Of a DNA stretch of 64,000 nucleotides, positions 26,207 through 39,081 are shown piece by piece. The notes below the pieces were generated by a model that was given only the letters and a program-made list of their open reading frames with translations, searched no databases and was not told the origin of the DNA. The position numbers were made by a program, and so were the translations under genes. Source of the DNA: Clostridia bacterium. GTDB taxonomy: Bacteria > Bacillota > Clostridia > Peptostreptococcales > Anaerovoracaceae. Positions within the stretch are counted from its first letter, which is position 1, and each line of letters opens with the position of its first letter. Location of the stretch: assembly GCA_910575405.1 (NCBI GenBank), contig CAJTER010000017.1, positions 1-64,000 on the forward strand, read 5' to 3'.

Positions 26207-26701
26207 TCACCTTTTATTTAATATATACCGAACTTCTTTCAGTTCCTTCCCCCCAATCCACTCTTTCAGAATTTTCCCGTCAAAACGAAATCCTATTTTT
26301 TCATAGAATCGCCTAGCCCTTTTATTTTCTTTCAGAACCCAAAGGAACACATTCTGATAGCCAAGTTGATAAAGCTTCTCTAAACTTGCCTGAATCAGCT
26401 TTTTTCCATACCCCTTTCCTATATATTCAGGAAGCAAATAAATTGAAATGATTTCCCCATAGCCTTTCATATCTGGCAGACGGGCACTGCAGTAACTGGA
26501 GGTCCCGATAATTTCCCCACTTTTTACTAAAATCAAAGAATAAACCCCAGGTGAATCAATATGCTGCGCCCACTTTCCCTCTGGTATGCTATTAAGATAA
26601 TCTTGTGGGATTATTGTGTTATAGGCATATTTCCAGCTTTCTTCATACACTCTGCTGATATCGAATCTACTGTCTTCTTTTTTTACGAGTCGGATTTCCA
26701 T
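26207..26701 (-). CDS. GNAT family N-acetyltransferase
   Basis: A 164-residue GNAT protein. The acetyl-CoA site is ISIYLLPEYIGKGYGKKLIQA, followed by NVFLWVLKENKRARRFYEKIGF, both classical. The acceptor, a small molecule or protein amine, cannot be deduced. It has its own RBS (AGGAAGGTG) and seems to be a single-gene unit between hairpins. Confidence 0.88.
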   Translation of the reverse strand: MEIRLVKKEDSRFDISRVYEESWKYAYNTIIPQDYLNSIPEGKWAQHIDSPGVYSLILVKSGEIIGTSSYCSARLPDMKGYGEIISIYLLPEYIGKGYGKKLIQASLEKLYQLGYQNVFLWVLKENKRARRFYEKIGFRFDGKILKEWIGGKELKEVRYILNKR

Positions 26702-26749
26702 TCTTTCACCTTCCTGTTTGTTCCGTTCTATGCACCATGGACTTAAAAT

Positions 26750-26783
26750 AAAGAAACCGCAGCTTTATATGTGCGGTTTCTTT
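26750..26783 (-). terminator. Terminator of the PFOR gene
   Basis: AAAGAAACCGCA (26750-26761) and TGCGGTTTCTTT (26772-26783) form a perfect 12-bp stem. On the minus strand the stem ends in TTTCTTTATTTTA, 45 bp after the PFOR stop. Confidence 0.85.
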
Positions 26784-26828
26784 ACTGGTATTATTGTGTA
26801 GAAAGGAGTTTATCCTTTATACGCATTT

Positions 26829-30416
<3,588 letters not shown>

Positions 30417-30420
30417 CTAT

Positions 30421-30449
30421 ACTTTACCGCAATACGCGAAAAATGTCAA
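30421..30449 (-). promoter_or_regulatory. PFOR promoter
   Basis: Minus strand TTGACA (30449-30444), 17-bp spacer, TAAAGT (30426-30421), about 60 bp before the ATG. The motif ATTATGCAAA lies at the expected start site (30411-30402) and recurs in the inverted repeat at 30547-30586. Confidence 0.65.
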
Positions 30450-30546
30450 TGATGTACGAACAATTATACAAAATACACAAAAAAACTTAAAGGATTGTAT
30501 TTGCAATCTATTACCTGATAATTCCTCTGTCCCCCATATATAGGTC

Positions 30547-30586
30547 TTTCCCCGATTATGCAAATAATTTTGCATAATCGGGGAAA
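30547..30586. repeat. Perfect 18-bp inverted repeat with 4-base loop
   Basis: TTTCCCCGATTATGCAAA (30547-30564) is followed by TAAT and its exact reverse complement (30569-30586). It lies between the PFOR promoter and a small ORF. It may be a terminator, but no good U-run follows on either strand, and its arms share the 10-mer ATTATGCAAA with the PFOR start site, so an operator role is possible. Confidence 0.7.
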
Positions 30587-30644
30587 ATTATAAAAAAGGT
30601 TTTATTTGTGAAAAAGTATGATTATGCAGGAAACATAAATTCAA

Positions 30645-30884
30645 CTAATATTCGTCCCCAACATAAATCTCAAAAATTTCTTCATCCTCCAGTACTTGTA
30701 GCAATTGCCCCTTCTTCTTGAAGCAGGTAAAACCGTGAATCAGCAGCCCCTGTTCTTCAATATAATCAGCCATCTGAGCAAATCCCTCTGCTGCCCCCTC
30801 TCCCAAACCGATACTTATATAACAATTGAGGCGTGGAAAGGTTACAGTGTTTTCTCCATGAAAAGAAAAACCAGGAGAACTCAC
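30645..30884 (-). CDS. Doubtful small ORF downstream of tuf
   Basis: A 79-codon frame opening with a GTG that lies inside a terminator hairpin, so its 5' end is suspicious. The C-terminal half (GFAQMADYIEEQGLLIHGFT...VLEDEEIFEIYVGDEY) has normal protein-like composition and could be a remnant of a longer gene. I do not recognise it. Read-through of the two upstream terminators would be needed for expression from tuf. Confidence 0.35.
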   Translation of the reverse strand: MSSPGFSFHGENTVTFPRLNCYISIGLGEGAAEGFAQMADYIEEQGLLIHGFTCFKKKGQLLQVLEDEEIFEIYVGDEY

Positions 30885-30900
30885 CTCCTGGTTTTTCTTT
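30862..30900 (-). terminator. Second terminator after tuf
   Basis: AAAGAAAAACCAGGAG (30862-30877) pairs perfectly over 16 bp with CTCCTGGTTTTTCTTT (30885-30900), loop of seven. On the minus strand the descending arm ends in a T-rich run. Confidence 0.8.
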
Positions 30901-30908
30901 ATTCTATA

Positions 30909-30940
30909 TAAAAAAGCAGGTCTTCAAACCTGCTCTTTTT
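30909..30940 (-). terminator. First terminator after tuf
   Basis: The minus strand reads AGCAGGT, six-base loop, ACCTGCT, then TTTTTTAT, 20 bp after the tuf stop: a standard intrinsic terminator. Confidence 0.88.
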
Positions 30941-30959
30941 ATTTTAATCTTTCGTTTGA

Positions 30960-32153
30960 TTACTCGATGATTTCAGATACAACGCCGGAACCTACGGTTC
31001 TTCCGCCTTCTCTGATAGCGAATCTCAGTCCTTCTTCGATGGCGATCGGAGTGATCAGTTCAATGGTCATGGTGATGTTGTCTCCAGGCATGCACATTTC
31101 TGTACCTTCTGGTAACTGCAGATCTCCTGTTACGTCTGTTGTTCTGAAGTAGAACTGCGGTCTGTATCCGTTGAAGAACGGTGTGTGTCTTCCGCCTTCT
31201 TCCTTCTTCAGTACATATACTTCGCCCTTGAACTTTGTATGCGGGTTGATGGTTCCCGGTGCTGCCAGTACCTGGCCTCTTTCGATTTCATCTCTCTGCA
31301 CACCTCTCAGCAGTGCTCCGATGTTGTCTCCGGTTTCTGCCTGATCCAGCAGCTTTCTGAACATTTCGATTCCCGTTACAACGACCTTTCTTCTCTCTTC
31401 GGTCAGTCCTACGATCTCGACTTCTTCTCCTACCTTCAGGCTTCCTCTTTCTACTCTTCCGGTTGCTACGGTTCCACGGCCTGTGATGGAGAATACGTCC
31501 TCTACTGGCATAATGAATGGTTTGTCATTGTCTCTTTCCGGTTCCGGAATGTAGCTGTCTACTGCTTCAAACAGTTCTACGATCTTGTCTCCCCACTGGC
31601 TTGCCGGATCTTCCAGTGCACCCAGCGCGGATCCACGGATGATCGGTGTGTCGTCTCCTGGAAATTCGTATTCGTCCAGCAGTTCTCTTACTTCCATTTC
31701 TACCAGATCCAGCAGTTCTTCGTCATCTACCATGTCGCACTTGTTGAGGAATACGATGATATATGGTACGCCTACCTGTCTGGACAGCAGGATGTGTTCT
31801 CTTGTCTGCGGCATCGGTCCATCTGTTGCTGCTACTACCAAGATTGCTCCGTCCATCTGAGCAGCTCCTGTGATCATGTTCTTTACATAGTCAGCATGTC
31901 CCGGGCAGTCTACGTGTGCGTAGTGTCTGTTTGGAGTTTCATACTCTACGTGAGCAGTAGCGATGGTGATTCCTCTTTCTTTTTCTTCTGGAGCCTTATC
32001 GATCTGGTCGAATGCTACCTTCTCACCCAGCTGGTATCTCTGCTGCAGGGTCGTTGTGATTGCTGCAGTCAGGGTTGTCTTACCATGGTCTACGTGGCCG
32101 ATGGTTCCGATATTAATATGCGGTTTGGTTCTTTCAAACTTCTGTTTTGCCAT
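30960..32153 (-). CDS. tuf: Elongation factor Tu
   Basis: EF-Tu, 397 residues. GTPase motifs GHVDHGKT (G1), [12 protein letters not shown] (G3) and NKCDMVD (G4) are present, with the effector threonine in [14 protein letters not shown]. It delivers aminoacyl-tRNA to the ribosome. AGGAGG-like GGGAGGAAC precedes the ATG. A tRNA-Thr lies directly upstream on the same strand, and one promoter at 32289-32317 should drive both. It is not beside fusA/rpsL here, so another tuf copy may exist elsewhere. Confidence 0.98.
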   Translation of the reverse strand: MAKQKFERTKPHINIGTIGHVDHGKTTLTAAITTTLQQRYQLGEKVAFDQIDKAPEEKERGITIATAHVEYETPNRHYAHVDCPGHADYVKNMITGAAQMDGAILVVAATDGPMPQTREHILLSRQVGVPYIIVFLNKCDMVDDEELLDLVEMEVRELLDEYEFPGDDTPIIRGSALGALEDPASQWGDKIVELFEAVDSYIPEPERDNDKPFIMPVEDVFSITGRGTVATGRVERGSLKVGEEVEIVGLTEERRKVVVTGIEMFRKLLDQAETGDNIGALLRGVQRDEIERGQVLAAPGTINPHTKFKGEVYVLKKEEGGRHTPFFNGYRPQFYFRTTDVTGDLQLPEGTEMCMPGDNITMTIELITPIAIEEGLRFAIREGGRTVGSGVVSEIIE

Positions 32154-32196
32154 TTTGTATGTTCCTCCCTATACTATGTTTATTCACTCAAAAAAT

Positions 32197-32273
<77 letters not shown>

Positions 32274-32288
32274 ACGCTGACAAGATTA

Positions 32289-32317
32289 ATATTACTATAT
32301 TTTGTCCACCGTGTCAA
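32289..32317 (-). promoter_or_regulatory. Promoter of tRNA-Thr and tuf
   Basis: Minus strand TTGACA (32317-32312), 17-bp spacer, TAATAT (32294-32289), 16 bp before the tRNA 5' end. A near-consensus, strong promoter. Confidence 0.82.
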
Positions 32318-32350
32318 CAAGATAAATGGACAAAATTTCATTTTTTATTA

Positions 32351-32956
32351 TCATAAATATGTTAAAATTTTTCGTTTTGTCCTCTGAATTGCGTTATCAA
32401 CTGCTTTTGCACTTTTTCCCAGCGATTTAGCAATCTCTTTATAGTCCTTTCCCTGCAGGTATTCGCTCCATACCTGCATTTCAAAAGGGCTGAAAATTTT
32501 CCCCTCATTTGTGAGGATCGTTTCCACTACATCTTTGATCATCAGCTGAGTTTCTGGCTCTGAATTGCTGTCTGAGCGCAGCGTCTCCTCCAGTGTGGAT
32601 TCTGTATCTTCATCTGACAGCGGCCTGTTTAAAGATATGGAAGTGTTGAGGGGTGAGTGTTTTCTGCGGCTTGCCAGCTTGATAGCCGTAATAATCTGCC
32701 GGTTTACGCACAATTCCGCAAAGGTTCCAAAGGCAGCGTCCATCTGACTCCGATAGCTTCTGATGGCTTTAAAGAGTCCGATCATCCCCTCCTGCATCAC
32801 ATCATCGCCGTCCGCGCCCGCAATAAAATACAGCTGAGCCCGCCTGCGCACCATGCTTTTATATTTCCGTATCAAATATTCTTCCGCTTCCAGCTGTCCT
32901 GCCTGAGCCTTTTGCACCAGCTGTTCATCCGTCAGCTTATCGTAGCACTTGTCCAT
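32351..32956 (-). CDS. sigH: RNA polymerase sigma-H factor (sporulation/stationary phase)
   Basis: A 201-residue sigma-70 family factor of the SigH/Spo0H type. Region 2 reads LVQKAQAGQLEAEEYLIRKYKSMVRRRAQLYFIAGADGDDVMQEGMIGLFKAIRSY, region 4 FSPFEMQVWSEYLQGKDYKEIAKSLGKSAKAVDNAIQRTKRKI. The internal ATG at 32956 matches the family start (short MD..EKLTDEELV type) better than the ATG seven codons upstream. Gene order rlmB-sigH is conserved in Firmicutes. Its presence suggests a sporulating lineage. Confidence 0.92.
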   Translation of the reverse strand: MDKCYDKLTDEQLVQKAQAGQLEAEEYLIRKYKSMVRRRAQLYFIAGADGDDVMQEGMIGLFKAIRSYRSQMDAAFGTFAELCVNRQIITAIKLASRRKHSPLNTSISLNRPLSDEDTESTLEETLRSDSNSEPETQLMIKDVVETILTNEGKIFSPFEMQVWSEYLQGKDYKEIAKSLGKSAKAVDNAIQRTKRKILTYL

Positions 32957-33677
32957 CACGCTGCCTAACCACCTCATACATTAAAATTGCTGCTGCATTG
33001 GATGCATTGAGAGAAGTAATCTTCCCTTTCATAGGAATGGATACAGAAAAATCACATTTTTCCCGAACCAATCTGCTGATTCCGCTGCCTTCACCGCCAA
33101 TAACAACTGCCAGACTTCCGGTCAAATCCTGTTTGGTATAGGTTTGTCCATCCATATCACAGGCTGCGATCCACACGCCCCGCTTCTTCAGCTCATCTAC
33201 TGCCTGTCCGATGTTAGAAACCTTCGCGCAAAGCATATGTTCAATTGCCCCGGCAGATGCCTTTGCCACTGTTTCAGTCAGCCCTGCGGATCGCCTCTTT
33301 GGAATGATCACCCCGTGGACACCGCTGCACTCCCCAGTCCGCATAATGGCCCCCAGGTTGTGAGGGTCTTCAAGACCATCCAGTACAAAGATAAAGGGAT
33401 CTTCTCCCCGTTCCTCTGCCCTGCGTAGGATATCCTCTACTGTGCAGTATTGATAAGGCGAAACCCTGGCAACGACTCCCTGATGGTTTTTTCCTCCCGC
33501 AATGCGGTCAAGACCTGGCTTTTCACTGTATTGAACCGGGATTTTCTTATCCCTTGCCATACCCAGGATTTTTTTTACCGAACCTTCCAGCCCTTTGCCA
33601 ACTATCAGCTTTTCGATTTCTCTGTCGCTTTTCAGAGCTTCTATAACTGCATTCCTGCCTATAATGGTATCTGCCAT
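32937..33677 (-). CDS. rlmB: 23S rRNA (guanosine-2'-O-)-methyltransferase RlmB/TrmH family
   Basis: A 246-residue SPOUT methyltransferase. The N-terminal substrate-binding domain starts ADTIIGRNAVIEALKSDREI. The knotted C-terminal domain carries VLDGLEDPHNLGAIMRTGECSGVHGVIIP, then VIGGEGSGISRLVREKCD and SIPMKGKITSLNASNAAAILMYE. It methylates a ribose 2'-OH of 23S rRNA using SAM. The ATG at 33677 directly follows the folA stop with AGAGGAAA, and its 3' end overlaps the sigH start region. Confidence 0.94.
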   Translation of the reverse strand: MADTIIGRNAVIEALKSDREIEKLIVGKGLEGSVKKILGMARDKKIPVQYSEKPGLDRIAGGKNHQGVVARVSPYQYCTVEDILRRAEERGEDPFIFVLDGLEDPHNLGAIMRTGECSGVHGVIIPKRRSAGLTETVAKASAGAIEHMLCAKVSNIGQAVDELKKRGVWIAACDMDGQTYTKQDLTGSLAVVIGGEGSGISRLVREKCDFSVSIPMKGKITSLNASNAAAILMYEVVRQRDGQVLR

Positions 33678-33678
33678 T

Positions 33679-34164
33679 TTATTTCCTCTCATATTTAAAG
33701 AACTGATATCTTACACCGTTTTCTTCTTGAATATCGCTTTGCCATGTGATCGCTAACCCGTCTCTTTTGTCCAAATTGGGGAAACTGCGATCCGCTGGAT
33801 AGGCCTCGTAGATCTTCGTCACATAAAAGGTATCGCATTCTTCTAAAAACTGTCTGTATACCTGTTCGCCGCCGGAGATAAAAATATCGCCTGTGTCTCC
33901 TTTGAGAGTCTGGAGCAGTTCCTCTTTTGAATGGCAGACCATGCAGCCTGCGGGAGCATAGTCCTTCTGCTTTGTTAAAATGATATTCCGTCTTCCGGGA
34001 AGGGGCTTTCCCCCTGGGAAGGATTCCAGAGTTTTTCTGCCAATGACAACGGTCTTTCCGTAAGTCCGTTCTTTAAAATACTTCAGATCGCCGGGCAGGT
34101 AGACCAAAAGCCCGCCATCCCGTCCGATGTTCCAGTTCTCGTCTACAACTACAATGGTGTTCAT
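33679..34164 (-). CDS. folA: Dihydrofolate reductase
   Basis: DHFR, 161 residues. VVDENWNIGRDGGLLVYLPGDLKYFKERTYGKTVVIGRKTLESFPGGKPLPGR contains the folate and NADPH elements, and FISGGEQVYRQFL the second nucleotide motif. It regenerates tetrahydrofolate from the dihydrofolate made by ThyA. The start at 34164 has GGAGGAACAAAG; thyA lies directly upstream, a standard pairing. Confidence 0.95.
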   Translation of the reverse strand: MNTIVVVDENWNIGRDGGLLVYLPGDLKYFKERTYGKTVVIGRKTLESFPGGKPLPGRRNIILTKQKDYAPAGCMVCHSKEELLQTLKGDTGDIFISGGEQVYRQFLEECDTFYVTKIYEAYPADRSFPNLDKRDGLAITWQSDIQEENGVRYQFFKYERK

Positions 34165-34190
34165 CTTTGTTCCTCCTGCAGCCTGCCGCA

Positions 34191-35021
34191 CTAAATTGCA
34201 ACTGGTATATTTTTGATCTGAGGATTCTTTTCGTAGTTCTCGACTTTCATATCCTCTACTGTAAATTCGTAAAAATCTTTCACATCCGGATTAATGGAAA
34301 ACCTGGGCGCCGGATACTGAGGCCGCTGGATTAATTCCTTTATGACAGGAATGTGCCGGTCGTAAATGTGGGCGTCTGCAATAACGTGCACCAGCTCTCC
34401 CGGCTTCAGTCCGCAGACCTGAGCAAGAAGGTAAACCAGCACCGAATACTGAACTACGTTCCAGTTGTTTGCCGTCAGGATATCCTGGGATCTCTGATTT
34501 AATACTGCGTTGAGCCGATCCCCCGTTACATTGAAGGTTACACTGTAGGCACATGGCTCAAGACCCATTTCCATCAGATCCGAAAAATTATAAAGATTGG
34601 TCATAATCCTTCTGGAATAAGGGGTATTTTTCAGCTGCCAGATTACGTTGTCCACCTGATCCATTTCCCCATGGGGAAATTTGTATTTCACTCCCAGCTG
34701 ATAGCCGTATGCTTTTCCAATGGAGCCGCTTTCATCCGCCCATTGATCCCAGATGCGGCTGTTTAGATCCTGAATGTTATTGGACTTTTTCTGCCAGATC
34801 CAGAGCATTTCGTCGACTGCTGACTTGATGGCTGTTGGGCGCAAAGTCAGAGCCGGAAACTCCTCCTGCAGATCGTAGCGGTTTACGATGCCGAATCGTT
34901 TGATGGTGTGGGCAGGCGTCCCGTCATCCCACTTTGCCCGTACTTTCTGGCCTTCCGAAGAAAAGCCGTTTTCCAATATATCTTCACACATGGTGACAAA
35001 CAGTTTATCTGCTTTGCTCAT
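34191..35021 (-). CDS. thyA: Thymidylate synthase, Bacillus ThyA/phage ThyP3-like
   Basis: A 276-residue dTMP synthase. Conserved elements: GKAYGYQLG, DQVDNVIWQLKNTPYSRRI, the catalytic cysteine in EPCAYSVTFNV, NQRSQDILTANNWNVVQYSVL and DAHIYDRHI. The usual PCH around the nucleophile reads PCAY here, as in the B. subtilis ThyA/phi3T ThyP3 branch (PCVY), and the overall spacing also resembles that branch. It methylates dUMP with methylene-THF. GGAGAGACC precedes the ATG. It is followed by folA. Confidence 0.93.
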   Translation of the reverse strand: MSKADKLFVTMCEDILENGFSSEGQKVRAKWDDGTPAHTIKRFGIVNRYDLQEEFPALTLRPTAIKSAVDEMLWIWQKKSNNIQDLNSRIWDQWADESGSIGKAYGYQLGVKYKFPHGEMDQVDNVIWQLKNTPYSRRIMTNLYNFSDLMEMGLEPCAYSVTFNVTGDRLNAVLNQRSQDILTANNWNVVQYSVLVYLLAQVCGLKPGELVHVIADAHIYDRHIPVIKELIQRPQYPAPRFSINPDVKDFYEFTVEDMKVENYEKNPQIKNIPVAI

Positions 35022-35034
35022 GGTCTCTCCTATC

Positions 35035-35253
35035 TTATCTTAAGATCACGTATTTTATAAAAATTCCAATCAATCCCAGCACAATAACGACAATATAGGT
35101 TTTCTCCCTGTAAGTCAGGTTTTTCAGGCCCTTAGAGCGTTCCTCCTCTGACTGGCGCTGCTGATTTTCCGCGGAATATGCTTTGTTGGTCTTATAATAA
35201 TCCGCAAACATATCCCTCGCTTTATTGCGGACCTTTTTCTTTTTCTTTGCCAT
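35035..35253 (-). CDS. Small lysine-rich protein with C-terminal membrane helix
   Basis: A 72-residue protein: very basic N-terminus (MAKKKKKVRNKARDM), helical charged middle, and one C-terminal hydrophobic helix (TYIVVIVLGLIGIFIKYVIL). GGAGCATAACAT precedes the ATG, with only 3 bp after the mrnC stop, so it belongs to the cysS operon. No function recognised; the shape resembles a tail-anchored small membrane protein. Confidence 0.7.
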   Translation of the reverse strand: MAKKKKKVRNKARDMFADYYKTNKAYSAENQQRQSEEERSKGLKNLTYREKTYIVVIVLGLIGIFIKYVILR

Positions 35254-35256
35254 ATG

Positions 35257-35652
35257 TTATGCTCCATTTTGATTGATAACAGCAATTGCACGATCCATGA
35301 ACCAATGGAGCCGCTCCTGATTTTCCGTCAGATAAAGATACCCGATGAAGGCTTCAAAAGCGGTTGCCAGTTTGTAGGTTACTGGATGGGTGTGCCTTGG
35401 CTTTGAAGTAATTCTGCGGTTTCTTGCGCGCCGCACCAGCGCCTGTTCTTCTTCAGAAAGCTCTGGCATCAGCTTTTTCATGGCCATAGCCTGACCTTCA
35501 GCCCTGACAAAGCGGACGGCTATCTGGTGCAGCCGATCCGCATTATATTGCCCTGTCTCCATAATAAATTCCCGTACAGCAACCTCGTAGACAGCATCCC
35601 CCAGGTATGCCAGTGCTGTTGTATTGATATTTTTTACTTCCTGATAATTCAT
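35257..35652 (-). CDS. mrnC: Mini-ribonuclease III
   Basis: A 131-residue RNase III catalytic domain without a dsRNA-binding domain. The signature NTTALAYLGDAVYEVAVREF and the second catalytic block LATAFEAFIGYLYLTEN hold the metal-binding acidic residues. In Bacillus, MrnC matures the ends of 23S rRNA. Its ATG overlaps the cysS stop (ATGA); the cysS-mrnC-rlmB order is conserved in Firmicutes. Confidence 0.94.
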   Translation of the reverse strand: MNYQEVKNINTTALAYLGDAVYEVAVREFIMETGQYNADRLHQIAVRFVRAEGQAMAMKKLMPELSEEEQALVRRARNRRITSKPRHTHPVTYKLATAFEAFIGYLYLTENQERLHWFMDRAIAVINQNGA

Positions 35653-37049
35653 TCCTTTATAATCTGCACTCCCTGAGGTGTATCCTTTAGTGTGATTCCC
35701 TTCTCTTTCAGAAGATCACGGATTTCGTCTGCTCTGGCAAAATTTTTGGCTTTTCTCGCTTCCTGGCGTTCATCTACCAGAGCCTGGATTTCATCGTCAA
35801 TGCCACCGTCCCCTTCTTCCTGCTGCAAAAGTCCCAGAACAGTCGTCAGCTCCATAAGGGACTCCAAGGATTTTTCGGCAAATTCTTTGCTTGCCCCATC
35901 CTTCACTGCCGTGTTGATGGCGGTAATCAGTTCAAAGACTGCGGAAATGGCGTCTGCTGTATTCAGGTCATCCTCCATTGCCTGAATAAATTCCTGTCTA
36001 TATTTATCATAGCCCTCCAGAGCTTTTGTTTCTTCTTGTGTCATGGTTCCCTGGCAGGTGCTGATTAAATGTTTTAAGGTTCCCTGGGCATTCTGCATTC
36101 TCGCAAGGCCGTTCTTTGCCTGTTCCATCAGGCTGTCGCTGAAGTTAATGGGGTTTCTGTAGTGGCCTGAGAGGAGGAAAAAGCGGATGACCTCGCCGCC
36201 GTAGCTTTTCAGAATATCCCTTACGGTAAAGAAGTTCCCCTTCGATTTGGACATTTTTTCATTGTCAATGGTAATATATCCGTTATGCATCCAGTAGTTG
36301 GCAAACTGCTTGCCGCTGTGGGCTTCTGACTGGGCGACTTCGTTTTCGTGGTGAGGGAAGGTCAGATCCTGCCCGCCTGCGTGAATGTCAATAGTATCTC
36401 CCAGGTAGCGCTTTGACATGGTGGAGCATTCGATATGCCAGCCTGGACGGCCCAGTCCCCATGGAGACTCCCAGGCGATTTCATCTTCCGTTTTTCTGGC
36501 TTTCCACAGGGCAAAGTCCAGTGGATCCCGCTTTTTCTCACCAATCTCAATACGTGCGCCCGATTCCAGATCTTCGATATTCTGACCGGACAGCTTTCCA
36601 TAGTCCTTGAAAGTTCTGGTGCTGTAATAAACGTCGCCTTCCACTTCATATGCGTATCCCAAGTCGATGAGATCCTTTACAAAGGAAATGATCTCGTTCA
36701 TGTTTTCTGTAACTTTGGGATGAACCGTAGCTTTTTTTACATTGAGAGCTGCCGCATCTTTATAATATTCTTCAATATATTTTTCACTGACTTCCCCTGC
36801 GGAAACCCCTTCTTCTCTCGCTTTGTTAATGATCTTGTCGTCCACATCCGTAAAATTCTGGACAAACTTTACATTATTGCCTCTGTACTCCAGATATTTT
36901 CTCAGAGTGTCAAAGACTACAAAAGGTCTGGCGTTTCCGATATGAAAATAATTGTACACAGTAGGGCCGCAGACATAGATTTTGATCTCATCTTTATCAA
37001 TTGGCACAAATTCTTCTTTTTTTCTCGTCAGTGTATTATAAATCTTCAT
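35649..37049 (-). CDS. cysS: Cysteinyl-tRNA synthetase
   Basis: Class I aminoacyl-tRNA synthetase, 466 residues. The HIGH motif appears as [13 protein letters not shown], the zinc site includes CGPTVY and the GWHIECS block, and [10 protein letters not shown] is the KMSKS loop. It charges tRNA-Cys. The ATG lies inside the 3' end of cysE (14-bp overlap) with GGAAACGAAG upstream, so the pair is coupled. Confidence 0.97.
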   Translation of the reverse strand: MKIYNTLTRKKEEFVPIDKDEIKIYVCGPTVYNYFHIGNARPFVVFDTLRKYLEYRGNNVKFVQNFTDVDDKIINKAREEGVSAGEVSEKYIEEYYKDAAALNVKKATVHPKVTENMNEIISFVKDLIDLGYAYEVEGDVYYSTRTFKDYGKLSGQNIEDLESGARIEIGEKKRDPLDFALWKARKTEDEIAWESPWGLGRPGWHIECSTMSKRYLGDTIDIHAGGQDLTFPHHENEVAQSEAHSGKQFANYWMHNGYITIDNEKMSKSKGNFFTVRDILKSYGGEVIRFFLLSGHYRNPINFSDSLMEQAKNGLARMQNAQGTLKHLISTCQGTMTQEETKALEGYDKYRQEFIQAMEDDLNTADAISAVFELITAINTAVKDGASKEFAEKSLESLMELTTVLGLLQQEEGDGGIDDEIQALVDERQEARKAKNFARADEIRDLLKEKGITLKDTPQGVQIIKE

Positions 37050-37695
37050 CTTCGTTTCCTTTCTCCTTCTCCCTTAATCTATTTTCAAGCATTACTACGC
37101 GCCTGCGCAGGCATTCCAGCTCAACGGCAATCGGATCTGGCAGATCCACCTGATTCAGGTCCTCATTCGTAGGCTTACTCCGTTTTACAATGGTCCCCGG
37201 TATTCCTACAACTGTGCAGCCATCCGGAATTTCTTTCAGCACAACAGAGCCTGCGCCGATTTTTACATCATTGCCCACCTTGAAAGGCCCCAGCACTTTT
37301 GCGCCGGAGCTGACGATGACCCGATCTCCGATGGTGGGATGGCGCTTGCCTACATCCTTTCCAGTTCCTCCCAGCGTAACGCCCTGATAAATGGTCACAT
37401 CATCGCCAATTTCTGTTGTTTCACCAATAACCACAGCCATACCATGATCGATAAAACACCGTCTTCCTATTGTCGCGCCTGGATGAATTTCAATTCCAGT
37501 AAACCATCTTGTCATTTGAGATATGATTCTGGCAAGCAGTTTCAGATGGTGCTTGTAACACCAATGAGCCGGCTTGTGCCAGATAAGAGACCATACGCCC
37601 GGATAACACAAAAGCACCTCAAAGCCGTTTCTTGCAGCCGGGTCTTTTTTCAACACGGTTTGTATGTCTTCTCGTATTGCTTTAAAAAATGCCAT
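37036..37695 (-). CDS. cysE: Serine O-acetyltransferase
   Basis: CysE, 219 residues from the ATG at 37695. The helical N-terminal region starts [19 protein letters not shown]; the left-handed beta-helix includes [44 protein letters not shown], with the catalytic histidine in [11 protein letters not shown]. It makes O-acetylserine for cysteine synthesis. The frame is open for another 64 codons upstream, but that part covers a hairpin and is not protein-like; an ATG at 37716 is a second option. Pairing with cysS links cysteine supply and charging. Confidence 0.92.
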   Translation of the reverse strand: MAFFKAIREDIQTVLKKDPAARNGFEVLLCYPGVWSLIWHKPAHWCYKHHLKLLARIISQMTRWFTGIEIHPGATIGRRCFIDHGMAVVIGETTEIGDDVTIYQGVTLGGTGKDVGKRHPTIGDRVIVSSGAKVLGPFKVGNDVKIGAGSVVLKEIPDGCTVVGIPGTIVKRSKPTNEDLNQVDLPDPIAVELECLRRRVVMLENRLREKEKGNEDEDL

Positions 37696-37718
37696 ATCCC
37701 TTTTCACTCTTTTCATTA

Positions 37719-37757
37719 ATAATATAAGGCAGGTAAATGCCTGCCTTATATTATACA
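37719..37757 (-). terminator. Hairpin between the M23 peptidase gene and cysE
   Basis: ATAATATAAGGCAGG pairs perfectly over 15 bp with CCTGCCTTATATTAT around a six-base loop. It lies just before the cysE start on the minus strand. It could end the upstream transcript or act as an attenuator of cysE; no T-box elements were seen beside it. Confidence 0.55.
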
Positions 37758-37852
37758 TCGGACGGTGAAATTTGTCATCCTTTGATTGTGAAGTAAGAGC
37801 AAAATGCGCGGTATTCCTGCAAAGCCTTGCCCGATTCACTGCCTTTGTTCTA

Positions 37853-38902
37853 TTAAAGATATCCCATCGGATCCACGTTTTCTCCATTTACCCGTACTTC
37901 AAAATGAAGATGCGGTCCTGTAGAATTTCCAGTAGATCCTACTTTTGCAATAGGATCGCCTTTTTTTACCCTGCTTCCCTGCTCTGCCAAAATCTGGCTG
38001 CAGTGGGCGTAGTAGGTTACGATTCCGTTTCCGTGATCCAGCTTTACCAGATTTCCATAGCTCCCGCAGTAGCCGGTAAAGATGACGGTCCCCCCATCTG
38101 CCGCGCAAATAGAGGAGCCCTGCGGCATGGCCAGATCCACTCCCAAATGGGTTCTCCCCCATCTTGGTCCAAAGCTCGAAGTAACATTGAGCTGTGATAC
38201 CGGAGCTGTCATTTTTCCTGTCCCCACTTTGGCTGACACCAGCTCTGCAGGCTTCGGTCGCTCCTTTGTCCCCTTCAGCGTAATTTCAGGTTCTGGCTCT
38301 TCTAAGAGGGTTTCCTCTAAAACCTGTTCTTCCACAGTTTGTCCGTTTTCTTTTGTTACTTCTTTGATTACTTCCTTGCGGCCCGTTCTTCCCTCCTGCT
38401 TTACCTTGGTCTGACCTTTATAAAGTTTTTCTGTTTTCCGCGTAATGGTCTCAAAGCTTACAGGCTGCTCCTCTGCGGACAGCTCCGTGGTTTTTACGGT
38501 CAGCTCCTGCTTTGAGGCAATTTCATCTGCTGCTTCCTCCACTGTAAGGATATTCGGCTTTTCATCGCCATTTTTCAAATCCATTTCTTTCGATGATGTC
38601 CGCTCTTTTATTTCTAGGTCAATGGTTTCTTCATTTTTATAATAATTCGCTACCTGTTTTACAACTTTTCTGGCATCATCCCGACTATCTACAAGAGCTA
38701 CGCACTCTCCTTCCACTGTAACATACCAGGGCGGTGTGATCACCTCCCCATTTGCCAACAATACCGGTATTTCAAAGTCTGACGGTACTATGGCGGTTCC
38801 GGCCGCTATAGATGCTGCCGCGAGAAGTGTGCCTGCGGCTGCCAGAGCAATTTTTTTCTTCAGGCCCAAGAGCTTTTGGTTCCTGCTGGATAAATCTCTC
38901 AT
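37853..38902 (-). CDS. Secreted/membrane-anchored M23 peptidoglycan endopeptidase with G5 domain
   Basis: A 349-residue protein. Residues 12-40 form a signal-anchor ([20 protein letters not shown]). A helical linker, then a G5-type domain (about 150-225, [21 protein letters not shown]...) lead to the C-terminal M23/LytM domain with zinc motifs HLGVDLAMP and HLHFEVR. Such enzymes cut peptide cross-links of peptidoglycan. GAGGAAG precedes the ATG at 38902; the GTG ten codons earlier is less likely. It stands alone with about 180 bp upstream without a gene. Confidence 0.9.
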   Translation of the reverse strand: MRDLSSRNQKLLGLKKKIALAAAGTLLAAASIAAGTAIVPSDFEIPVLLANGEVITPPWYVTVEGECVALVDSRDDARKVVKQVANYYKNEETIDLEIKERTSSKEMDLKNGDEKPNILTVEEAADEIASKQELTVKTTELSAEEQPVSFETITRKTEKLYKGQTKVKQEGRTGRKEVIKEVTKENGQTVEEQVLEETLLEEPEPEITLKGTKERPKPAELVSAKVGTGKMTAPVSQLNVTSSFGPRWGRTHLGVDLAMPQGSSICAADGGTVIFTGYCGSYGNLVKLDHGNGIVTYYAHCSQILAEQGSRVKKGDPIAKVGSTGNSTGPHLHFEVRVNGENVDPMGYL

Positions 38903-39081
38903 AATATCGCTTCCTCTTTTTCTCCTCCCCACTGGGGGGATTTTTGTAGTCTGTGCCTACAAACAGAAGGTAGTCCGTCTGTTTTTTTGGCGTACGATAT
39001 ATATTATTCCCAGCTTGTCCCAATTATGCGTCTTTTTTTATCCAAGAAGTTCCAATTTTTTTCGTTTTCTGTTGTCCTGCC

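Noticed and set aside
37696-37887. The 64-codon N-terminal extension of cysE
   Set aside because: It covers a perfect 15-bp hairpin, is not protein-like and is absent from the CysE family.
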